The translations under genes and the position numbers were made by a program. DNA of 64,000 nucleotides from Clusia tigrina (taxonomy: Eukaryota; Arthropoda; Insecta; Diptera; Clusiidae): the NCBI GenBank assembly GCA_920105625.2, contig OV050033.1:90646280-90710279 (forward strand), read 5' to 3'. Position 1 is the first letter of the stretch. Every line of letters begins with the position of its first letter. Positions 35,281-49,091 of the stretch are shown here, piece by piece. The notes under the pieces are model-generated. The model was given only the letters and a program-made list of their open reading frames with translations. It was not told where the DNA came from and did no database searches.

Positions 35281-38200
35281 AAAACTTCAAATGGCCCTAA
35301 CTTCTATACGGTACGTCCTACAACTATCAAAGTTTGCAACATACAAATGCCTGTAACTTTTTACTGGAGCGTCATAAAACCTTGAAATTTTGTAACAATA
35401 AAGTACTCGAGCCTCTTGTCAATTCAAGTTATCGCTCAAAGCTATGCTACCCTTGAGACCCAAATCAATCACTGATAAAACTTCAAATGGCCCTAACTTC
35501 TATACAGTACGTCCTACACCTATCAAAGTTTGCAACATACAATTGCTTGTAACTTTTTGCTGGAGCGTCATAAAACCTTGAAATTTTGTAACAATAAAGT
35601 ACTCGAGCCTCTTGTCAATTTAAGCTATCGCTCAAAGCTATGCTACCCGTGAGTCCCAAATCAGACACTGATAAAACTTCAAATGGCCCTAACTTCTATA
35701 TGGTACGTCCTACACCTATAAAAGTTTGCAACATACAAATGCTTGTAACTTTTTACTGGAACGTCATAAAACCTTGAAATTTTGTAACAATAAAGTACTC
35801 GAGCCTCTTGTCAATTTAAGCTATCGCTCAAAGCTATGCTACCCTTGAGTCCCAAATCAAACACTGATAAAACTTCAAATGGCCCTAACTTCTATACGGT
35901 ACGTCCTACACCTATCAAAGTTTGCAACATACAAATGCTTGCAACTTTTTACTGGAGCGTGATAAAACCTTGAAATTTTGTAACAATAAAGTACTCGAGC
36001 CTCTTGTCAATTTAAGCTATCGCTCAAAGTTATGCTACTCTTGAGTCCCACGTCAAACACTGATAAAACTTCAAATGGCCCTAACTTCTATACGGTACGT
36101 CCTACAACTATCAAAGTTTGCAACATACAAATGCCTGTAACTTTTTACTGGAGCGTCATAAAACCTTGAAATTTTGTAACAATAAAGTACTCGAGCCTCT
36201 TGTCAATATAAGCTATCGCTCAAAGCTATTCTACCCTTGAGACCCAAATCAATCACTGATAAAACTTCAAATGGCCCTAACTTATATACAGTACGTCATA
36301 CACCTATCAAAGTTTGCAACATACAAATGCTTGTAACTTTTTACTGGAGCGTCATAAAACCTTGAAATTTTGTAACAATAAAGTACTCGAGACTCTTGTC
36401 AATTTAAGCTATCACTCAAAGCTATGCTACCCTTGAGTCCCAAATCAAACACTGATAAAACTTCAAATGGCCCTAACTTCTATACGGTACGTCCTACACC
36501 TATCAAAGTTTGCAACATACAAATGCTTGCAACTTTTTACTGGAGCGTCATAAAACCTTGAAATTTTGTAACAATAAAGTACTCGAGCCTCTTGTCAATT
36601 TAAGCTATCGTTCAAAGTTATGCTACTCTTGAGTCCCACGTCAAACACTGATAAAACTTCAAATGGCCATAACTTCTATACGGTACGTCCTACAACTATC
36701 AAAGTTTGCACCATACAAATACCTGTAACTTTTTACTGGAGCGTCATAAAACCTTGAAATTTTGTAACAATAAAGTACTCGAGCCTCTTGTCAATTTAAG
36801 TTATCGCTCAAAGCTATGCTACCCTTGAGACCCAAATCAATCCCTGATAAAACTTCAAATGGCCCTAACTTCTATACAGTACGTCCTACACCTATCAAAG
36901 TTTGCAACATACAAATGCTTGTAACTTTTTGTTGGAGCGTCATAAAACCTTGAAATTTTGTAACAATAAAGTACTCGAGCCTCTTGTCAATTTAAGCTAT
37001 CGCTCAAAGCTATGCTACCCGTGAGTCCCAAATCAGACACTGATAAAACTTCAAATGGCCCTAACTTCTATATGGTACGTCCTACACCTATCAAAGTTTG
37101 CAACATACAAATGCTTGTAACTTTTTACTGGAACGTCATAAAACCTTGAAATTTTGTAACAATAAAGTACTCGAGCCTCTTATCAATTTAAGATATCGCT
37201 CAAAGCTATGCTACCCTTGAGTCCCAAATCAATCACTGATAAAACTTCAAATGGCCCTAACTTCTGTACGGTACGCCCTACACCTATCAAAGTTTGCAAC
37301 ATACAAATGCTTGCAACTTTTTACTGGAGCGTCATAAAACCTTGAAATTTTGTAACAATAAAGTATTCGATTTAAGTTATCGCTCAAAGCTATGCTACCC
37401 TTGAGTCCCAAATCAAACACTGATAATACTTCAAATCGCCCTGACTTCTATACGGAACGTCATACACCTCTCAAAGTTTGCAACATACAAATGCTTGTAA
37501 CTTTTTACTGGAGCGTCATAAAACCTTGAAATTTTGTAACAATAAAGTACTCGAGCCTCTTGTCAATTTAAGCTATCGCTCAAAGCTATGCTACCCTTGA
37601 GTCCCAAATCAAACACTGATAAAACTTCAAATGGCCCTAACTTCTATACGGTACGTCCTACGCCTATCAAAGTTTGCAACATACAAATGCTTGCAACTTT
37701 TTACTGGAGCGTCATAAAACCTTGAAATTTTGTAACAATAAAGTACTCGAGCCTCTTGTCAATTTAAGCTATCACTCAAAGCTATGCTACCCGTGAGTAT
37801 AAAATCAAACACTGATAAATCTTCAAATGGCCCTAACTTCTATACGGTACGTCCTACACCTATCAAAGTTTGCAACATACAAATGCTTGCAACTTTTTAC
37901 TGGAGCGTCATAAAACCTTGAAATTTTGTAACAATAAAGTACTCGAGCCTCTTGTCAATTTAAGTTATCGCTCAAAGCTATGCTACCCTTTAGTCCCAAA
38001 TCAAACACTGTTAATACTTCAAATGGCCCTGACTTCTATACGGAACGTCATACACCTCTCAAAGTTTGGAACGTACAAATGCTTGTAACTTTTTACTTTA
38101 GCGTCATAAAACCTTGAAATTTTGTAACAATAAAGTACTCGAGCCTCTTGTCAATTTAAGCTATCGCTCAAAGCTATGCTACCCTTGAGTCCCAAATCAA

Positions 38201-38373
38201 ACACTGATAAAACTTCAAATGGCCCTAATTTCTATACGGTACGTCCTACACCTATCAAAGTTTGCAACATACAAATGCTTGTAACTTTTTACTAATAAAG
38301 TACTCGAGCCTCTTGTCAATTAAAGCTATCGCTCAAAGCTATGCTACCCTTGAGTCCCAAATCAATCACTGAT
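35281..38373. repeat. 16-monomer repeat (3093 bp), first copy
   Basis: It matches 38374-41455. The length is 16x196 less 31 (one 165-bp monomer) and less 12 (a deletion at 37369, where GTATTCGA joins TTTAAG). Shared markers include CTATAAAAG, CTTATATACAG, ATCGTTCAAAG, GCACCATAC, GTGAGTATAAAATC and TTTGGAACGTAC. Confidence 0.85.
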
Positions 38374-38458
38374 AAAACTTCAAATGGCCCTAACTTCTAT
38401 ACGGTACGTCCTACAACTATCAAAGTTTGCAACATACAAATGCCTGTAACTTTTTACT
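38294..38458 (+). repeat. 165-bp monomer 7 (31-bp deletion)
   Basis: Same junction with CAATTAAAGC. The tail switches to ACAACTATC and GCCTGTAAC, the point where the 16-monomer repeat copies join. Confidence 0.93.
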
Positions 38459-41455
38459 GGAGCGTCATAAAACCTTGAAATTTTGTAACAATAAAGTACT
38501 CGAGCCTCTTGTCAATTTAAGTTATCGCTCAAAGCTATGCTACCCTTGAGACCCAAATCAATCACTGATAAAACTTCAAATGGCCCTAACTTCTATACAG
38601 TACGTCCTACACCTATCAAAGTTTGCAACATACAATTGCTTGTACCTTTTTGCTGGAGCGTCATAAAACCTTGAAATTTTGTAACAATAAAGTACTCGAG
38701 CCTCTTTTTATGCTACCCGTGAGTCCCAAATCAGACACTGATAAAACTTCAAATGGCCCTAACTTCTATATGGTACGTCCTACACCTATAAAAGTTTGCA
38801 ACATACAAATGCTTGTAACTTTTTACTGGAACGTCATAAAACCTTGAAATTTTGTAACAATAAAGTACTCGAGCCTCTTGTCAATTTAAGCTATCGCTCA
38901 AAGCTATGCTACCCTTGAGTCCCAAATCAAACACTGATAAAACTTCAAATGGCCCTAACTTCTATACGGTACGTCCTACACCTATCAAAGTTTGCAACAT
39001 ACAAATGCTTGCAACTTTTTACTGGAGCGTCATAAAACCTTGAAATTTTGTAACAATAAAGTACTCGAGCCTCTTGTCAATTTAAGCTATCGCTCAAAGT
39101 TATGTTACTCTTGAGTCCCACGTCAAACACTGATAAAACTTCAAATGGCCCTAACTTCTATATGGTACGTCCTACAACTATCAAAGTTTGCAACATACAA
39201 ATGCCTGTAACTTTTTACTGGAGCGTCATAAAACCTTGAAATTTTGTAACAATAAAGTACTCGAGCCTCTTGTCAATATAAGCTATCGCTCAAAGCTATT
39301 CTACCCTTGAGACCCAAATCAATTACTGATAAAACTTCAAATGGCCCTAACTTATATACAGTACGTCATACACCTATCAAAGTTTGCAACATACAAATGC
39401 TTGTAACTTTTTACTGGAGCGTCATAAAACCTTGAAATTTTGTAACAATAAAGTACTCGAGACTCTTGTCAATTTAAGCTATCACTCAAAGCTATGCTAC
39501 CCTTGAGTCCCAAATCAAACACTGATAAAACTTCAAATGGCCCTAACTTCTATACGGTACGTCCTACACCTATCAAAGTTTGCAACATACAAATGCTTGC
39601 AACTTTTTACTGGAGCGTCATAAAACCTTGAAATTTTGTAACAATAAGGTACTCGAGCCTCTTGTCAATTTAAGCTATCGTTCAAAGTTATGCTACTCTT
39701 GAGTCCCACGTCAAACACTAATAAAACTGCAAATGGCCATAACTTCTATACGGTACGTCCTACAACTATCAAAGTTTGCACCATACAAATGCCTGTAACT
39801 TTTTACTGGAGCGTCATAAAACCTTGAAATTTTGTAACAATAAAGTACTCGAGCCTCTTGTCAATTTAAGTTATCGCTCAAAGCTATGCTACCCTTGAGA
39901 CCCAAATCAATCACTGATAAAACTTCAAATGGCCCTAACTTCTATACAGTACGTCCTACACCTATCAACGTTTGCAACATACAAATGCTTGTAACTTTTT
40001 GCTGGAGCGTCATATAACCTTGAAATTTTGTAACAATAAAGTACTCGAGCCTCTTGTCAATTTAAGCTATCGCTCAAAGCTATGCTACCCGTGAGTCCCA
40101 AATCAGACACTGATAAAACTTCAAATGGCCCTAACTTCTATATGGTACGTCCTACACCTATCAAAGTTTGCAACATACAAATGCTTGTAACTTTTTACTG
40201 GAACGTCATAAAACCTTGAAATTTTGTAACAATAAAGTACTCGAGCCTCTTATCAATTTAAGATATCGCTCAAAGCTATGCTACCCTTGAGTCCCAAATC
40301 AATCACTGATAAAACTTCAAATGGCCCTAACTTCTGTACGGTACGCCCTACACCTATCAAAGTTTGCAACATACAAATGCTTGCAACTTTTTACTGGAGC
40401 GTCATAAAACCTTGAAATTTTGTAACAATAAAGTATTCGAGCCTATTGTCAATTTAAGTTATCGCTCAAAGCTATGCTACCCTTGAGTCCCAAATCAAAC
40501 ACTGATAATACTTCAAATCGCCCTGACTTCTATACGGAACGTCATACACCTCTCAAAGTTTGCAACATACAAATGCTTGTAACTTTTTACTGGAGCGTCA
40601 TAAAACCTTGAAATTTTGTAACAATAAAGTACTCGAGCCTCTTGTCAATTTAAGCTATCGCTCAAAGCTATGCTACCCTTGAGTCCCAAATCAAACACTG
40701 ATAAAACTTCAAATGGCCCTAACTTCTATACGGTACGTCCTACGCCTATCAAAGTTTGCAACATACAAATGCTTGCAACTTTTTACTGGAGCGTCATAAA
40801 ACCTTGAAATTTTGTAACAATAAAGTACTCGAGCCTCTTGTCAATTTAAGCTATCACTCAAAGCTATGCTACCCGTGAGTATAAAATCAAACACTGATAA
40901 ATCTTCAAATGGCCCTAACTTCTATACGGTACGTCCTACACCTATCAAAGTTTGCAACATACAAATGCTTGCAACTTTTTACTGGAGCGTCATAAAACCT
41001 TGAAATTTTGTAACAATAAAGTACTCGAGCCTCTTGTCAATTTAAGTTATCGCTCAAAGCTATGCTACCCTTGAGTCCCAAATCAAACACTGTTAATACT
41101 TCAAATGGCCCTGACTTCTATACGGAACGTCATACACCTCTCAAAGTTTGGAACGTACAAATGCTTGTAACTTTTTACTTTAGCGTCATAAAACCTTGAA
41201 ATTTTGTAACAATAAAGTACTCGAGCCTCTTGTCAATTTAAGCTATCGCTCAAAGCTATGCTACCCTTGAGTCCCAAATCAAACACTGATAAAACTTCAA
41301 ATGGCCCTAATTTCTATACGGTACGTCCTACACCTATCAAAGTTTGCAACATACAAATGCTTGTAACTTTTTACTAATAAAGTACTCGAGCCTCTTGTCA
41401 ATTAAAGCTATCGCTCAAAGCTATGCTACCCTTGAGTCCCAAATCAATCACTGAT
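38374..41455. repeat. 16-monomer repeat (3082 bp), second copy
   Basis: It is colinear with 35281-38373. A private loss of 23 bp at about 38703-38710 (CCTCTTTTTATGCTACCCG) makes the offset fall from 3093 to 3070. The offset then rises to 3082 because the 12 bp deleted in copy one at 37369 are present here. The flanks fit a simple tandem duplication. Confidence 0.85.
38698..38718 (+). repeat. Complex 23-bp loss in one monomer
   Basis: A normal monomer reads CCTCTTGTCAATTTAAGC and so on at this point. Here CCTCTT runs straight into TTTATGCTACCCG. The net change is explained by two losses, GTCAA and an 18-bp AGCTATCG...AAAGCTA, or by one deletion with a substitution. Confidence 0.85.
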
Positions 41456-42016
41456 AAAACTTCAAATGGCCCTAACTTCTATACGGAACGTCATACACCT
41501 CTCAAAGTTTGCAACATACAAATGCTTGTAACTTTTTACTGGAGCGTCATAAAACCTTGACATTTTGTAACAATAAAGTACTCGAGCCTCTTGTCAATTT
41601 AAGTTATCGCTCAAAGCTATGCTACCCTTGAGTCCCAAATCAAACACTGTTAATACTTCAAATGGCCCTGACTTCTATACGGAACGTCATACACCTCTCA
41701 AAGTTTGCAACAAACAAATGCTTGTAACTTTTTACTGGAGCGTCATAAAACCTTGACATTTTGTAACAATAAAGTACTCGAGCCTCTTGTCAATTTAAGC
41801 TATCGCTCAAAGCTATGCTACCCTTGAGTCCCAAATCAAACACTGATAAAACTTCAAATGGCCCTAACTTCTATGCGGTACGTCCTACACCTATCAAAGT
41901 TTATAACATACAAATGCTTGTAACTTTTTACTGGAGCGTCATAAAACCTTGAAATTTTGTAACAATAAAGTACTCGAGCCTCTTGTCAATTTAAGCTAGC
42001 GCTCAAAGCTATGCTA
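40872..42016. repeat. 6-monomer repeat (1145 bp), first copy
   Basis: It matches the next block at offset 1145 (5x196 + 165). GTGAGTATAAAATC lies near 40877 and 42022, and 31-bp-deletion junctions at 41375/41376 and 42520/42521. A private TATGCGGTACG lies near 41873. Confidence 0.87.
41376..41540 (+). repeat. 165-bp monomer 8 (31-bp deletion)
   Basis: Same junction with CAATTAAAGC and GAACGTCATACACCTCTC, as in copy 6. Confidence 0.93.
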
Positions 42017-43161
42017 CCCGTGAGTATAAAATCAAACACTGATAAATCTTCAAATGGCCCTAACTTCTATACGGTACGTCCTACACCTATCAAAGTTTGC
42101 AACATACAAATGCTTGCAACTTTTTACTGGAGCGTCATAAAACCTTGAAATTTTGTAACAATAAAGTACTCGAGCCTCTTGTCAATTTAAGTTATCGCTC
42201 AAAGCTATGCTACCCTTGAGTCCCAAATCAAACACTGTTAATACTTCAAATGGCCCTGACTTCTATACGGAACGTCATACACCTCTCAAAGTTTGGAACG
42301 TACAAATGCTTGTAACTTTTTACTTTAGCGTCATAAAACCTTGAAATTTTGTAACAATAAAGTACTCGAGCCTCTTGTCAATTTAAGCTATCGCTCAAAG
42401 CTATGCTACCCTTGAGTCCCAAATCAAACACTGATAAAACTTCAAATGGCCCTAATTTCTATACGGTACGTCCTACACCTATCAAAGTTTGCAACATACA
42501 AATGCTTGTAACTTTTTACTAATAAAGTACTCGAGCCTCTTGTCAATTAAAGCTATCCGTCAAAGCTATGCTACCCTTGAGTCCCAAATCAATCACTGAT
42601 AAAACTTCAAATGGCCCTAACTTCTATACGGAACGTCATACACCTCTCAAAGTTTGCAACATACAAATGCTTGTAACTTTTTACTGGAGCGTCATAAAAC
42701 CTTGACATTTTGTAACAATAAAGTACTCGAGCCTCTTGTCAATTTAAGTTATCGCTCAAAGCTATGCTACCCTTGAGTCCCAAATCAAACACTGTTAATA
42801 CTTCAAATGGCCCTGACTTCTATACGGAACGTCATACACCTCTCAAAGTTTGCAACAAACAAATGCTTGTAACTTTTTACTGGAGCGTCATAAAACCTTG
42901 ACATTTTGTAACAATAAAGTACTCGAGCCTCTTGTCAATTTAAGCTATCGCTCAAAGCTATGCTACCCTTGAGTCCCAAATCAAACACTGATAAAACTTC
43001 AAATGGCCCTAACTTCTATACGGTACGTCCTACACCTATCAAAGTTTATAACATACAAATGCTTGTAACTTTTTACTGGAGCGTCATAAAACCTTGAAAT
43101 TTTGTAACAATAAAGTACTCGAGCCTCTTGTCAATTTAAGCTAGCGCTCAAAGCTATGCTA
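42017..43161. repeat. 6-monomer repeat (1145 bp), second copy
   Basis: It is colinear with the first copy, including TTTGGAACGTAC, TACTTTAGCG, GCAACAAACAAATG and TATAACATAC. A private CTATCCGTC lies near 42554. Confidence 0.87.
42521..42685 (+). repeat. 165-bp monomer 9 (31-bp deletion)
   Basis: Same junction, 1145 bp after copy 8. A private CTATCCGTC is present. Confidence 0.93.
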
Positions 43162-43189
43162 CCCTTGAGTCCCAAATCAAACACTGATA

Positions 43190-43275
43190 AAACTTCAAAT
43201 GACCCTAACGGTACGTCCTACACCTATCAAAGTTTGCAACATACAAATGCTTGCAACTATTTACGTCATAAAACC
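43190..43275 (+). repeat. Monomer with two small deletions
   Basis: CCCTAAC joins GGTACG directly at about 43209 (8 bp lost). TATTTAC joins GTCATAAAACC at about 43264 (6 bp lost, TGGAGC). Both losses lie within about 60 bp and are seen nowhere else in the window. Confidence 0.88.
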
Positions 43276-45576
43276 TTGAAATTTTGTAACAATAAAGTAC
43301 TCGAGCCTCTTGTCAATTTAAGCTATCGCTCAAAGTTAAGCTACTCTTGAGTCCCACGTCAAACACTGATAAAACTTCAAATGGCCCTAACTTCTATACG
43401 GTACGTCCTACAACTATCAAAGTTTGCAACATACAAATGCCTGTAACTTTTTACTGGAGCGTCATAAAACCTTGAAATTTTGTAACAATAAAGTACTCGA
43501 GCCTCTTGTCAATATAAGCTATCGCTCAAAGCTATTCTACCCTTGAGACCCAAATCAATCACTGATAAAACTTCAAATGGCCCTAACTTCTATACAGTAC
43601 GTCATACACCTATCAAAGTTTGCAACATACAAATGCTTGTAACTTTTTACTGGAGCGTCATAAAACCTTGAAATTTTGTAACAATAAAGTACTCGAGACT
43701 CTTGTCAATTTAAGCTATCGCTCAAAGCTATGCTACCCTTGAGTCCCAAATCAAACACTGATAAAACTTCAAATGGCCCTAACTTCTATACGGTACGTCC
43801 TACACCTATCAAAGTTTGCAACATACAAATGCTTGCAACTTTTTACTGGAGCGTCATAAAACCTTGAAATTTTGTAACAATAAAGTACTCGAGCCTCTTG
43901 TCAATTTAAGCTATCGCTCAAAGTTATGCTACTCTTGAGTCCCACGTCAAACACTGATAAAACTTCAAATGGCCCTAACTTCTATACGGTACGTCCTACA
44001 ACTATCAAAGTTTGCAACATACAAATGCCTGTAACTTTTTACTGGAGCGTCATAAAACCTTGAAATTTTGTAACAATAAAGTACTCGAGCCTCTTGTCAA
44101 TTTAAGTTATCGCTCAAAGCTATGCTACCCTTGAGACCCAAATCAATCACTGATAAAACTTCAAATGGCCCTAACTTCTATACAGTACGTCCTACACCTA
44201 TCAAAGTTTGCAACATACAAATGCTTGTAACTTTTTGCTGGAGCGTCATAAAACCTTGAAATTTTGTAACAATAAAGTACTCGAGCCTCTTGTCAATTTA
44301 AGCTATCGCTCAAAGCTATGCTACCCGTGAGTCCCAAATCAGACACTGATAAAACTTCAAATGGCCCTAACTTCTATATGGTACGTCCTACACCTATCAA
44401 AGTTTGCAACATACAAATGCTTGTAACTTTTTACTGGAACGTCATAAAACCTTGAAATTTTGTAACAATAAAGTACTCGAGCCTCTTATCAATTTAAGAT
44501 ATCGCTCAAAGCTATGCTACCCTTGAGTCTAAAATCAATCACTGATAAAACTTCAAATGGCCCTAACTTCTGTACGGTACGCCCTACACCTATCAAAGTT
44601 TGCAACATACAAATGCTTGCAACTTTTTACTGGAGCGTCATAAAACCTTGAAATTTTGTAACAATAAAGTATTCGAGCCTATTGTCAATTTAAGTTATCG
44701 CTCAAAGCTATGCTACCCTTGAGTCCCAAATCAAACACTGATAATACTTCAAATCGCCCTGACTTCTATACGGAACGTCATACACCTCTCAAAGTTTGCA
44801 ACATACAAATGCTTGTAACTTTTTACTGGAGCGTCATAAAACCTTGAAATTTTGTAACAATAAAGTACTCGAGCCTCTTGTCAATTTAAGCTATCGCTCA
44901 AAGCTATGCTACCCTTGAGTCCCAAATCAAACACTGATTAAACTTCAAATGGCCCTAACTTCTATATGGTACGTCCTACACCTATCAAAGGTTGCAACAT
45001 ATAAATGCTTGTAACTTTTTACTAGAGCGTCATAAAATCTTGAAATTTTGTAACAATAAAGTACACGAGCCTCTTGTCAATTTAAGCTATCGCTCAAAGC
45101 TATGCTACCCTTGAGTCCCAAATCAAACACTGATAAAATTTCAAATGGCCCTAACTTCTATACGGAACGTCATACACCTCTCAAAGTTTGCAACATACAA
45201 ATGCCTGTAACTTTTTACTGGAGCGTCATAAAACCTTGACATTTTGTAACAATAAATTACTCGAGCCTCTTGTCAATTGAAGCTATCGCTCAAAGCTATG
45301 CTACCCTTGAGTCCCAAATCAAACACTGATAAAACTTCAAATGGCCCTAACTTCTATACGGTACGTCCTACACCTATCAAAGTTTGCAACATACAAATGC
45401 TTGCAACTTTTTACTGGAGCGTCATAAAACCTTGAAATTTTGTAACAATAAAGTACTCGAGCCTCTTGTCAATTTAAGTTATCGCTCAAAGCTATGCTTC
45501 CCTTGAGTCCCAAATCAAACACTGTTAATACTTCAAATGGCCCTGACTTCTATACGGAACGTCATACACCTATCAA
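43225..45576. repeat. 12-monomer HOR (2352 bp), right domain, first copy
   Basis: CAGACAC at 44340 pairs with 46692 at exactly 2352. The order CCCACGTC, CAATATAAGC with GAGACCC, GAGACTC, CCCACGTC, AAGTTATC with GAGACCC, then d, e, f is shared. The part from about 44936 (GATTAAAC, TACACGAG, CAATTGAAG) is not present in copy two. Confidence 0.87.
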
Positions 45577-47287
45577 AGTTTGCAACATACAAATGCTTGC
45601 AACTTTTTACTGGAGCGTCATAAAACCTTGAAATTTTGTAACAATAAAGTACTCGAGCCTCTTGTCAATTTAAGCTATCGCTCAAAGTTATGCTACTCTT
45701 GAGTCCCACGTCAAACACTGATAAAACTTCAAATGGCCCTAACTTCTATACGGTACGTCCTACAACTATCAAAGTTTGCAACATACAAATGCCTGTAACT
45801 TTTTACTGGAGCGTCATAAAACCTTGAAATTTTGTAACAATAAAGTACTCGAGCCTCTTGTCAATATAAGCTATCGCTCAAAGCTATTCTACCCTTGAGA
45901 CCCAAATCAATCACTGATAAAACTTCAAATGGCCCTAACTTATATACAGTACGTCATACACCTATCAAAGTTTGCAACATACAAATGCTTGTAACTTTTT
46001 ACTGGAGCGTCATAAAACCTTGAAATTTTGTAACAATAAAGTACTCGAGACTCTTGTCAATTTAAGCTATCGCTCAAAGCTATGCTACCCTTGAGTCCCA
46101 AATCAAACACTGATAAAACTTCAAATGGCCCTAACTTCTATACGGTACGTCCTACACCTATCAAAGTTTGCAACATACAAATGCTTGCAACTTTTTACTG
46201 GAGCGTCATAAAACCTTGAAATTTTGTAACAATAAAGTACTCGAGCCTCTTGTCAATTTAAGCTATCGCTCAAAGTTATGCTACTCTTGAGTCCCACGTC
46301 AAACACTGATAAAACTTCAAATGGCCCTAACTTCTATACGGTACGTCCTACAACTATCAAAGTTTGCAACATACAAATGCCTGTAACTTTTTACTGGAGC
46401 GTCATAAAACCTTGAAATTTTGTAACAATAAAGTACTCGAGCCTCTTGTCAATTTAAGTTATCGCTCAAAGCTATGCTACCCTTGAGACCCAAATCAATC
46501 ACTGATAAAACTTCAAATGGCCCTAACTTCTATACAGTACGTCCTACACCTATCAAAGTTTGCAACATACAAATGCTTGTAACTTTTTGCTGGAGCGTCA
46601 TAAAACCTTGAAATTTTGTAACAATAAAGTACTCGAGCCTCTTGTCAATTTAAGCTATCGCTCAAAGCTATGCTACCCGTGAGTCCCAAATCAGACACTG
46701 ATAAAACTTCAAATGGCCCTAACTTCTATATGGTACGTCCTACACCTATCAAAGTTTGCAACATACAAATGCTTGTAACTTTTTACTGGAACGTCATAAA
46801 ACCTTGAAATTTTGTAACAATAAAGTACTCGAGCCTCTTATCAATTTAAGATATCGCTCAAAGCTATGCTACCCTTGAGTCCCAAATCAATCACTGATAA
46901 AACTTCAAATGGCCCTAACTTCTGTACGGTACGCCCTACACCTATCAAAGTTTGCAACATACAAATGCTTGCAACTTTTTACTGGAGCGTCATAAAACCT
47001 TGAAATTTTGTAACAATAAAGTATTCGAGCCTATTGTCAATTTAAGTTATCGCTCAAAGCTATGCTACCCTTGAGTCCCAAATCAAACACTGATAATACT
47101 TCAAATCGCCCTGACTTCTATACGGAACGTCATACACCTCTCAAAGTTTGCAACATACAAATGCTTGTAACTTTTTACTGGAGCGTCATAAAACCTTGAA
47201 ATTTTGTAACAATAAAGTACTCGAGCCTCTTGTCAATTTAAGCTATCGCTCAAAGCTATGCTACCCTTGAGTCCCAAATCAAACACT
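45577..47287. repeat. 12-monomer HOR, right domain, second copy, partial
   Basis: It follows 43225-44935 at offset 2352 and then switches to GATAAAAC with TACGCCTATC, the order also seen at 40.7 kb and 56.2 kb. Confidence 0.85.
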
Positions 47288-49091
47288 GATAAAACTTCAA
47301 ATGGCCCTAACTTCTATACGGTACGTCCTACGCCTATCAAAGTTTGCACCATACAAATGCTTGCAACTTTTTACTGGAGCGTCATAAAACCTTGAAATTT
47401 TGTAACAATAAAGTACTCGAGCCTCTTGTCAATTTAAGCTATCACTCAAAGCTATGCTACCCGTGAGTATCAAATCAAACACTGATAAATCTTCAAATGG
47501 CCCTAACTTCTATACGGTACGTCCTACACCTATCAAAGTTTGCAACATACAAATGCTTGCAACTTTTTACTGGAGCGTCATAAAACCTTGAAATTTTGTA
47601 ACAATAAAGTACTCGAGCCTCTTGTCAATTTAAGTTATCGCTCAAAGCTATGCTACCCTTGAGTCCCAAATCAAACACTGTTAATACTTCAAATGGCCCT
47701 GACTGCTATACGGAACGTCATACACCTCTCAAAGTTTGCAACGTACAAATGCTTGTAACTTTTTACTTTAGCGTCATAAAACCTTGAAATTTTGTAACAA
47801 TAAAGTACTCGAGCCTCTTGTCAATTTAAGCTATCGCTCAAAGCTATGCTACCCTTGAGTCCCAAATCAAACACTGATAAAACTTCAAATGGCCCTAATT
47901 TCTATACGGTACGTCCTACACCTATCAAAGTTTGCAACATACAAATGCTTGTAACTTTTTACTAATAAAGTACTCGAGCCTCTTGTCAATTAAAGCTATC
48001 GCTCAAAGCTATGCTACCCTTGAGTCCCAAATCAATCACTGATAAAACTTCAAATGGCCCTAACTTCTATACGGAACGTCATACACCTCTCAAAGTTTGC
48101 AACATACAAATGCTTGTAACTTTTTACTGGAGCGTCATAAAACCTTGACATTTTGTAACAATAAAGTACTCGAGCCTCTTGTCAATTTAAGTTATCGCTC
48201 AAAGCTATGCTACCCTTGAGTCCCAAATCAAACACTGTTAATACTTCAAATGGCCCTGACTTCTATACGGAACGTCATACACCTCTCAAAGTTTGCAACA
48301 TACAAATGCTTGTAACTTTTTACTGGAGCGTCATAAAACCTTGACATTTTGTAACAATAAAGTACTCGAGGCTCTTGTCAATTTAAGCTATCGCTCAAAG
48401 CTATGCTACCCTTGAGTCCCAAATCAAACACTGATAAAACTTCAAATGGCCCTAACTTCTATACGGTACGTCCTACACCTATCAAAGTTTATAACATACA
48501 AATGCTTGTAACTTTTTACTGGAGCGTCATAAAACCTTGAAATTTTGTAACAATAAAGTACTCGAGCCTCTTGTCAATTTAAGCTAGCGCTCAAAGCTAT
48601 GCTACCCTTGAGTCCCAAATCAAACACTGATAAAACTTCAAATGGCCCTAACTTCTATACGGTACGTCCTACACCTATCAAAGTTTGCAACATACAAATG
48701 CTTGCAACTTTTTACTGGAGCGTCATAAAACCTTGAAATTTTGTAACAATAAAGTACTCGAGCCTCTTGTCAATTTGAGCTATCGCTCAAAGTTATACTA
48801 CTCTTGAGTCCCACGTCAAACACTGATAAAACTTCAAATGGCCCTAACTTCTATACGGTACGTCCTACAACTATCAAAGTTTGCAACATACAAATGCCTG
48901 TAACTTTTTACTGGAGCGTCATAAAACCTTGAAATTTTGTAACAATAAAGTACTCGAGCCTCTTGTCAATATAAGCTATCGCTCAAAGCTATTCTACCCT
49001 TGAGACCCAAATCACTCACTGATAAAACTTCAAATGGCCCTAACTTCTATACAGTACGTCATACACCTATCAAAGTTTGCAACATATAAAT
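47288..49091. repeat. Monomers resembling 40.7-43.1 kb
   Basis: The run holds GTGAGTATC, GTTAATAC with TACTTTAGCG, the 165-bp monomer at 47964, two GACATTTTG monomers, TATAACATAC and GCTAGCGCTC. The order matches 40.7-43.2 kb. A private GAGGCTC lies at 48368 and AACATATAAATGTTTG at 49081. Confidence 0.75.
47964..48128 (+). repeat. 165-bp monomer 10 (31-bp deletion)
   Basis: Same junction with CAATTAAAGC. It follows the TACTTTAGCG monomer as copies 8, 9 and 13 do. Confidence 0.93.

Noticed and set aside
37870..38088. Plus-strand ORFs of 64-74 codons (also 38623, 43156, 58100, 63582)
   Set aside because: All translate the same satellite segments, some opened only by small deletions (38.70 and 43.2 kb). 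There is no conserved start context, and most monomers break the frame. They are chance ORFs in a non-coding repeat.
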